A DNA stretch of 64,000 nt from Liopterus haemorrhoidalis. Its lineage: Eukaryota > Arthropoda > Insecta > Coleoptera > Dytiscidae. The stretch is from positions 24,764,992 through 24,828,991 of the forward strand of contig OZ020625.1 in the NCBI GenBank assembly GCA_963971575.1. The letters run 5' to 3'. The notes beneath the pieces were generated by a model. The model saw only the letters and a program-made list of their open reading frames with translations. It was not told where the DNA came from and ran no database searches. The position numbers and the translations under genes are program-made. Shown here one piece after another: positions 57,701 to 64,000 of the stretch. Each line of letters begins with the position of its first letter. Position 1 is the stretch's first letter.

Positions 57701-60700
57701 TAGGTTGTGATTCAATAAAACATCGATGTTGTGCGAAATTGATTGAAGAAGATCGGCATGTGACTTACTGTGAGTCAGAAGCATCCTTTGGCATATCGCA
57801 GACTGCAATACAATCGATCTTGCATGAACATTTAGCTGTGAAAAAAATCTGTTCCCGATGGACTCCGCATAATTTGACCGAAGCTCAAAAAAAGGCTCGT
57901 GTTGATTGGTGTAAGGGAATGCTAAACAAATTCAACCTAGGCACTGAAAAATCCGTATACATCATTACAGGTGACGAAACTTGAATTTATTCATATGAAC
58001 CGGAAACTAAGCAACAATCCATTGTTTGGGTCAAGATGAACCGAAACTCATAAAAGTTGTTCGTTCACGAAGCACTTCCAAGAAAATAATTGCTTGTTTC
58101 TTTGGTTGTACTGGACATGTCGCAACCATTCCTTTAAACAGGGGTCCCCAAACTTTTTTGACCGTCGACCCCTAGAACAGGTTTTCGACATCGTATCGAC
58201 CCCCTCTATTTTACAATTACGTTATTATAATAGAGCAAGCAAAAAATACGCTTATGTGATTTCTTATATTGTTTATTGTACAGAGTTTTTTATTTATATT
58301 ACATTTATCTAATATAATTACATCTAATTGCATTACAATAATATTATTATTAAATAAAATTGCCTATCATTGTTAATGTGACGGGTGTGGTTGGTGACTC
58401 TTTGCAAGATTAGCAATGTCGGGTTCAAAATTAGTTAATTTCAGTCTTAAATCGCCACGGAATTTTACATCTAACTTGTTTCTCTGTTTTGTCAATATGG
58501 AATTAACATGACCAAAACCAGTCGCATCCACTGTGTAGCTACACAGTGTAATTTTTAACTTTTTTCCATAGACCCCCAATCAACACCCGAGCCAGAATCG
58601 ACCCCTAATAATGACATATCGATCCCCGGGGGTAGCTCTGATTTAGAGGATGGGAGAACAGTTAATGCTGAATGGTATACAACAATTTGTTTGGCAGAAT
58701 TCATCGACAAAATCAGGGAAAACAACCAAAAACCTCGCATCATTCTTCATCATGACAATGCAAGATCCCACACAGCTCGTCAAATAAGTGATTATTTGAA
58801 GGAGAAAAACATCTAATTAATGTTTCATTGCCCGTATTCACCTAATTTATTCCCTAACGACTTTTTCTTGATCCCCAATGTCAAACAAAAATGCGTGGAT
58901 AGCGATTTTCATCACCTCAAGAAGCTGTTGAAGTCTTCGAGAACCATGTTTTTGATATTTGGCAAATTTTTTTGGAGAATTGGTTTGAACGCATGCAAAA
59001 TTGTATAAATCTTAAAGACGAATATTTTCAACAGCAACAAAACAGTTTGTTCAAAAAAAAAAAATGTCTTTCTCAGTTTTTGTAAAAACTTAAAAGCTAG
59101 CCCTCGTATTTAATTCCAAATCTTATGTATTGTGTATCTGTCAATGTTTTAAAAATGTCCTACTATAGTCGGATTGCTGAGAGGTGACTGTTACATGTAT
59201 GTATCAAGTAGTGCATTCATATAATAGTCTAGTTACCATTTTTCAGCGATTTTAAAAATGTTTTTTGTTATTTGTCTTAGCTGTCAGTGTCTGGTAATAA
59301 ATATTAATTAGTAGAGCTTGCGGTCAATTATTAAATTCACAAACTTTAATTTTAAATCTGCTGGGATATTTTAATTCCGAAAAAGATAACAATGGGTCAC
59401 TTATTTCTCTATCTTGTGTCCATCAAAGAGTAGCAGCTGACTTAAAGATTTCGGAATCAACAATTCGTAGAATTATAAAATGTAATAAATCTGAACTTCG
59501 CACTAACAAAATCACGAGAAAACGAAGAAAATTAAAATCTGAACCAGTTTATTTTATTGATACATTGGCACAAACATAAGGTCATGAAGTACTAAGATTA
59601 CCTCCTTATCACTGCCAGTTTAACCCCATTGAACTAATTTGGGGTATAACAAAAAATTATTATGATAGACATATTGGTCAAAACGGATATAGTGATAACA
59701 AGTTTTGAAAATGTAGCAGTGTAGTAGCCTGTGATCAAATTAGTAGTTAAACTTGGGCAAAATCTGTAAAAAAAAACGAAAATTTAACAAATGAATGGTG
59801 GGAAAGGGAAAGGATTGTTGATGATATTAATCCAATAATAATAAATACAAGAAATGACAGCGATAGTTCAGATGACGACGATATCATGCATTACAGTGAC
59901 TAATTTTTTTAAAATAAATTAAACATTTAAATACAACTTGTTGTAATATATTATATGAATAAATATATTTTTACTTAATATTTTATTACTTTGTACGTAG
60001 GGGAAGATTTAATTTAATTAAACAACAAATTATAATCTAAAATTTACGTATGAGTATAAGTTTTTCCTTATTTATAATTATTACCTTAAAATTAATAATT
60101 TTGTTTGTTTGAGTACTGCTGTGAATTTATTTTCGTGCTCAAATTAGTAAAGATATCTACGAATCATGCCGTTTCTTTCTAATGCTTTGTTTTTTATTAA
60201 AATAATTTGGAAGGTTAGTTGTCAACTTGCGTCACTATATGTTACTATGGGTATGCAAATAATTATAATGATATAGACAGAGAAAGCATATAGTATTGTA
60301 CATCGATACTTGTAACAACGAACAGTCACCTATCAGCAATCCGACTATATGCTCTATTTCAATTGCACATCTCTTATACCCTTTTCACAGTAGATCTTTA
60401 AGATCCGATGTTAAAGTGAAGGTATCTTTAAACGCTAATGTGAAACCGTACGGCCTCATCTAAACACAAGCGATGTTTAAGACAGAGATCTGCGTCTTAA
60501 ACTTCGTCTGCATTGCCAACTTAATTTCTATTATAAAAAAATACTCCTTGAATTTGTACTGTCAACATTTTATATTATCATAAACAAGAATACTGTATTA
60601 TATCGACGTTATAAGAAGTTTATACTTATTGTTATAATAAAATTATTTATTTTAATAATGTGTTTAATAAAATACAGAGCTACAATAATTGAGATAAAAT

Positions 60701-63263
60701 GTATCGACTTACATGTTAATACAGGTGTAATATATTCTTTATAGTAGTGTCTTTATTGTAGAATGAAATGAAATATCCATATTTGTTTATAATAATAGAC
60801 CATATTAGTGTGTCGTCACATACATGTGCTGCCATCTGAGAGCTGAGTCCTTTTGAAGTTTAAAATTCATAGGACATTGCTTTTGTTACCTTAATTTTAT
60901 AAATATTTTCAATTTTGGAGCAAAAAATATGTATTTTTGATAAATATATACTAATATATACAGTCCAGACACTTTACATTATAGAATAATGATTTTATAA
61001 ATATATAAATAAGGATTCGAAGATATATTTATAGGTTACGTTTTTAAATAATATGAAAATCGGAATATCTTTAGTATTTATTTAATTAACACTAAATAAT
61101 CATTAATATTTTGTTTTAGAATGCATATTGGTGTATTGTTTTGCTCCGAATTGTAACAATTACATCTACATTATTAATTGCAAATTTTTTCGTTTTTTTG
61201 ACAGATGAAAATGAAAAACAATAATGGAAAATTAAAAACAACATATTATTCCTTTAAACCATTTAGATATGGCACACACACTTATTGCTATGTTACTTGC
61301 CATAATAACGATTATTAACGTAAATTTTTCAAAATTAACCTGCAAAATAATATTTTTCTGCAAAAATAATGACATATTAAATTATAATGTATAAAATAAG
61401 AATTTTAATAAATAAATATTGACTTGTAGTTTTGATGTGAAGCACTCTCTTACTTTGAAAACTTAATTTATATTTCCAAAATACAATTTAACAGAAAAAC
61501 AACATGCTAAATTCAAATAAAAGGAATCCAACCGCGAGACGGCAGCACTGAATCCCATTTTGTCACGTAGTTACTAATATGGTCTATTCAAAATGTGCGT
61601 CTGCGCAGACAGTTCAAAACTGGTAATTTCATGACGGTAACTTAAGGACAAAATTACTGTAGCTGATGACAGCACCAGAGATTTAAACATCAAGTGTGAA
61701 AGCATACCGATCTTAAACATCGGTGAACTTTAAGTTCACTCGTCTTAAAGATCTAGTGTGAAAACGGTATTAAGACCTGCTTGTTTGGGGACATAGTCAT
61801 CAATAAAACGCATTTTTGCCTTATAAAGACGAATTGTTAGAATCATTTCTGGGACAACTTACAGATCGGATTTTAAGCATGCTTTCAGAAGTTTAAAAAT
61901 TACTTTGCCATCTCTCTATAATTACCAATGTTTGAACAAAACTTGAAATTCACATATAAGATAACTCGGTGTTAATGAATTAATTTTAATTCGTATTTCA
62001 GAAAAGAGTTATCCTGTTGGCCATCCACTACATAATCATCCACCAGGACATCCTTGGCATAAACCAGAGTTATGTTCAAAAACAACAACAACAACTATAA
62101 GGCCAATAACAACAATAATACCATGGGAACCAATAAGACAGACAAATACAACTCCAGAACCTACAACAACCACAACAGAATCAACAACTACAAAGCCAAC
62201 AACAACTATAGAACCAACAACAACTATTGTCGCTGAAAAATTGGAAAATATTATTGAAGAAGATAAAACTTTACCGAAACCAAACACCAAAAAAGAGCTA
62301 GAGGATCTTCTAAGTGGTCCTTTATCCTTTTTAGGTCAAAATATTAAAAGCTACATCTTAGGAAAATCATCAGATTTAGAACAAATAAAAAAAGAACTAA
62401 ACAAAAGTTTTGTTAATGAAATATTAAAATACAATAATAGAAAACAACAAGAAGAACTAAAAAAATTAAAAGATAAAATAATGAATTTAATTCAGGAAGA
62501 CTTAAAAGATAGTATCGATCTTCAAAACTTAGCAACGAGTGGAAAATTATCAAAAATCTTGCCAGGAGCCTCTGAATATATACTTGGTAAAAAATTAACA
62601 GCACCCGAATTAAAAAAACTTAAAGAAAAAGTGGATGAAAATATTGATGAAGCAATTGTTGATTATTTTGGGGATGACAGAAAAACAGATTTAACCCCTG
62701 AACAATTATCGAAATTACGAAAGGAATTAAATAAAAAAATAGATGATGACATAACGAATTTTAAAACAGTTTTGACAGAAGAGGAAGAAATACTTTGGTT
62801 AACTAATATTTTATCGTCTGGAAAGTATGATCATATAATTCCAAATGAGCTCAAAGGTATTATTATGGGAATAGAATACCCAACACCTTCTAGACTAGAA
62901 GAACTGATTCAACAAATCCGTAAAATACCAGATATTGATAATGAGGTTAAAACAATGAAGGCAATTGGTCAAAAAATGCTTCAAAATATGTCAGAAAATT
63001 TAAATAAGTGGCAGTTGGATTATTATAATAAAATATTGAACAATTTTGGTCAACCAAATCAACCAAAGGTACCAGTTTATCCTGAGTCTGCAGGATCTAA
63101 TGATTATGGACTAGTATTTCCAATGGGAGGTTACCCAAATCAGATTTCTACAATTGCTGAAAATGAATTGAAAGATATGGTACAAACCTTTGATCCAAAT
63201 TCTTCAGATCCACTGGATTTTAGTAAAATAAAAACTGCCAAATTGTGTTGTACAGAGGAATAA
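53503..63263 (+). CDS. Gene B: secreted His-module/Thr-rich/LLG protein, paralog of gene A (3 coding exons, 550 aa)
   Basis: Function unknown. Exons 53503-53767, 57237-57362 and 62002-63263 join in phase 1 (GAT and GAA) to 1653 nt. Signal peptide ILLLLGYIVIVFAFP; then ~60 residues of HHHHG/HGHHPHGH-type His repeats, far more His-rich than A; exon 2 module (HNHPPGHRWHRPHLC); exon 3 module (HNHPPGHPWHKPELC); a short Thr/Pro tract; 3 LLG units (IKSYILGK, ASEYILGK, LKGIIMG); and a unique Pro/Gly-rich tail ending KTAKLCCTEE. The C-terminal ~300 residues align with gene A's end, but the ~17-unit array of A is absent. Start chosen at 53503 because AG|GG precedes it as in gene A; an in-frame ATG at 53416 lies upstream of that acceptor. 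Metal binding and O-glycosylation are inferred. Confidence 0.76.
53840..54772 (+). repeat. Rep-B copy in gene B intron 1
   Basis: Complete copy, close to 35567-36530, with a pure GACA array at 54687-54717. Confidence 0.87.
54890..56332. mobile_element. hAT-type MITE 'CATCGATG' family, copy 3
   Basis: TAGGGTTGTACATCG to CACATCCCTA with ACATCGATGT boxes at both ends. Flanks CTTTCGAA and CTGTATAT no longer match well. It carries a further insertion at 55960-56217. Confidence 0.85.
55960..56217. mobile_element. ~258-bp MITE nested in the hAT copy
   Basis: ATTGAGAAGTGAC at the left and GTCAGTTCTCAAT at the right are inverted with one mismatch. Copy 2 of the host element reads straight through (GGTAGTAGACATCG), defining the empty site. 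Probable TA target. Confidence 0.75.
56333..57236. other. Gene B intron 1, unassigned GC-richer stretch
   Basis: 56600-57110 is less AT-rich than its surroundings and might be a solo LTR or gene fragment; no paired ends found. 57115-57236 (CCCGAAGGTATTGTGGACGG) is homologous to gene A intron 1 (32650-32710) and is ancestral intron. Confidence 0.45.
57237..57362 (+). CDS. Gene B coding exon 2 (His/Pro module)
   Basis: 126 nt, phase 1-1, preceded by TTGAATTTTAG, followed by GTGAGT. Encodes YPVGHPMHNHPPGHRWHRPH, then LCKPVEEKPAI and TNCG. Reading on past the donor enters mariner DNA, so the longer frame is spurious. Confidence 0.82.
57500..59015 (+). pseudogene. mariner transposase, interrupted
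   Basis: MIFYDFSKGLTQQQCID and VYNWFAEFRRGR (first HTH), a stop at ~57703, IEEDRHVTYCESEASFGISQ, ICSRWTPHNLTEAQKKARVD, ITGDET with the first catalytic Asp kept but followed by a stop, YEPETKQQS; then the hAT; then LEDGRTVNAEWYTTICLAEF, ILHHDNARSHTARQ (second Asp), a stop, and YSPNLFPNDFFLI (third Asp kept as ND). Multiple stops make it dead. Confidence 0.85.
58139..58640. mobile_element. ~500-bp hAT-like MITE in mariner
   Basis: Starts CAGGGGTCCCCAAACTTTTT and ends CCCCGGGGGTAGCTCTG. Flanks CCTTTAAA and ATTTAGAG are decayed copies of the mariner sequence CCTTTAGAG seen unbroken near 25995 in reverse. Confidence 0.75.
59164..60349 (+). mobile_element. IS630/Tc1-like (DDE_3) element, degenerate
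   Basis: TIR TATAGTCGGATTGCTGAGAG at the left and CTATCAGCAATCCGACTATA at the right (one mismatch). The TA target is included in the repeated end, so exact borders may shift by 2 bp. Confidence 0.85.
59365..59902 (+). pseudogene. DDE_3-type transposase, internally deleted
   Basis: YFNSEKDNNGSLISLSCVHQ, an HTH (RVAADLKISESTIRRIIKC) and a Lys/Arg linker, then a deletion that removes the first two catalytic Asp. It resumes HEVLRLPPYHCQFNPIELIW with the catalytic Glu of DDE, a stop at ~59706, and NEWWERERIVDDINPIII followed by an acidic SDSSDDDD tail. In this family this protein moves TA-flanked elements; this copy is inactive. Confidence 0.8.
60377..61769. mobile_element. TTA-flanked MITE-like element
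   Basis: TIR TACCCTTTTCACAGTAGATC and, reversed from the right end, TACCGTTTTCACACTAGATC; the match extends over TTTAAGA. TTA at 60374-60376 and 61770-61772. Contains the nested element 60798-61584. Confidence 0.78.
60798..61584. mobile_element. 787-bp nested MITE
   Basis: GACCATATTAGT at the left, ACTAATATGGTC at the right; TA at 60796-60797 and 61585-61586. AT-rich, non-coding. Confidence 0.7.
62002..63263 (+). CDS. Gene B coding exon 3 (module 2, Thr tract, 3 LLG units, tail)
   Basis: The acceptor CGTATTTCAG ends at 62001, identical in context to gene A exon 3. Open frame of 420 codons to TAA 63261-63263. The downstream ~1 kb aligns with gene A 43030-43830 at high protein identity (for example GPLSFLGQN, KTDLTPEQLS, LTEEEE). 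Confidence 0.86.
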
Positions 63264-63264
63264 A
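63259..63264 (+). terminator. Candidate polyadenylation signal overlapping the gene B stop
   Basis: AATAAA spans the TAA stop codon; an ATTAAA at ~63293 is the alternative. If the first is used, the 3' UTR would be very short. Confidence 0.4.
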
Positions 63265-63334
63265 AACAAAGGTCCTGTTTGAGGATATTTATATTAAAGT
63301 TTGTGTAATTTATTGATGTTATTTTTATTAATGA

Positions 63335-63590
63335 TACTCCCTCTGTCCGAAAATATGGTAAAAATTTTGAATTTTTCCTTGTCCGAAAATATGATATAGT
63401 AGGTCGTCAAGGATGATTTTTGTAGAAAACCAGTGGCGAAGGGAAACCTCCGCTAGACTTGCCCTCCCATAAAAAAAATAAATAAATTTAATTTTTTTTT
63501 TTTTTTAAATATTTAGATAAATCTTCAAAAATACATCAAATTATGTTCTATACAAATTTTTGTCCAATGCTTGGTTTACTAGTTACGAAT
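63335..63590. other. Unassigned repeat debris
   Basis: TACTCCCTCTGTCCGAAAAT looks like a TIR but no partner was found; CCGAAAATATG recurs at 63384. CAGTGGCGAAGGG at 63431 resembles a hAT end without partner. Confidence 0.35.
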
Positions 63591-63592
63591 TA

Positions 63593-63970
63593 ATTATCAT
63601 GACCATGGAAACGTTACATATAAGTATGAAAAAATTGAGACTAAGAAAAATTTTAAATAATTTAAAAAAAATTTTCAAAATTTTTCGTTTTATCAAAAAA
63701 CTTCTCAAATAAAAGTTGTTAGTTATTGCATTTATAGTAACTTTTGTTCAACAAATTTTTTCGAAATATTTTTCTGTTGATATATATTCGCAAAAATCTT
63801 AAAATCGACACGAGTAAACTCCCATTTCTAGTCAACCGATCTTCATAAAAAACAATAGGGTTCTTCCCATTTAATAGGAGAATTTTTTAGTACCAGAACG
63901 AATTCTCTAAGTTGAACCGTTCTTGAGTTATCGTGTATACACACAGACACACACACAGACACACACACAT
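63593..63970 (+). repeat. Rep-A fragment joined to another CA/GACA-type repeat
   Basis: Rep-A body (ATGACCATGGAAACGTTACA to GTCAACCGAT) to 63840, then unrelated sequence with an (ACAC)n-rich microsatellite at 63940-63970. Confidence 0.65.
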
Positions 63971-64000
63971 ACGGACGGCACTTCGAAAATAGGTTTTTTG

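Larger units (their letters stand above)
57480..59110 (+). mobile_element. mariner (Hsmar2-like) split by a hAT element
   Basis: The N-terminal HTH, catalytic core and C-terminus lie in order around the hAT at 58139-58640. The right end ACTTAAAAGCTAGCCCTCGTA is the mariner TIR side. It lies in gene B intron 2. Confidence 0.8.

Noticed and set aside
57263..57703. 146-residue frame across gene B exon 2
   Set aside because: It is exon 2 read through a GTGAGT donor into intron and mariner sequence; gene A loses homology at the same donor.
63335..63400. Stowaway-like MITE from TACTCCCTCTGTCC
   Set aside because: No matching second terminus or TA duplication; resemblance to plant MITE ends is probably coincidental.

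Overview
This is an AT-rich, intron-containing, transposon-packed animal window, most likely from an insect. The evidence is several mariner lineages of insect type, Tc1/IS630, pogo, hAT, PIF-Harbinger and piggyBac remnants, a LINE fragment with an RT YADD box, and a very young non-coding LTR element. The order of insect cannot be fixed from the sequence. No rRNA, CRISPR array or prokaryotic operon is visible, and most short open frames lie in repeats.

The only host-like genes I can support are three members of one secreted-protein family that I do not recognise. Gene A (+, 32327-43835, 3 coding exons, 1862 aa), gene B (+, 53503-63263, 3 coding exons, 550 aa) and gene C (-, 5185-484, 2 coding exons, 202 aa) each start with a signal peptide just after a TTTTTTTAG acceptor. 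Every coding intron is phase 1, and every splice sum gives an uninterrupted frame. A and B have a His-rich exon 1, a 126-nt exon 2 encoding a His/Pro module (core HNHPPGH.WH), and an exon 3 that repeats the module, runs into a mucin-like Thr/Pro tract and ends in degenerate ~75-80 aa units around the core IKKxLLG. There are about 20 units in A, 3 in B and 1 in C. A contains a recent 480-bp higher-order tandem expansion. A and B are tandem duplicates with homologous intron segments, and their introns were filled by independent transposon insertions.

Layout: 0-5.2 kb gene C, its intron holding a Harbinger-like element with a mariner nested inside. 5.4-15.6 kb is transposon debris: mariner scraps, hAT MITEs with 8-bp target duplications, a 1.46-kb hairpin, and TA-, TAA- and TTAA-flanked MITEs. 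15.8-23.5 kb is a LARD-type LTR element (two 2991-bp LTRs, tRNA-Lys primer site, no gag/pol). 23.6-31 kb holds GACA-microsatellite repeats (families Rep-A and Rep-B) and MITEs. 31.0-32.3 kb is a second mariner, ending 37 bp before the exon 1 acceptor AG of gene A. 32.3-43.9 kb is gene A. 44-53.3 kb holds nested mariner/hAT, a LINE and Rep-B. 53.5-63.3 kb is gene B. 63.3-64 kb is repeat debris.

The three genes look like an expanding family of extracellular, possibly metal-binding and O-glycosylated proteins. That role is inferred from composition only.
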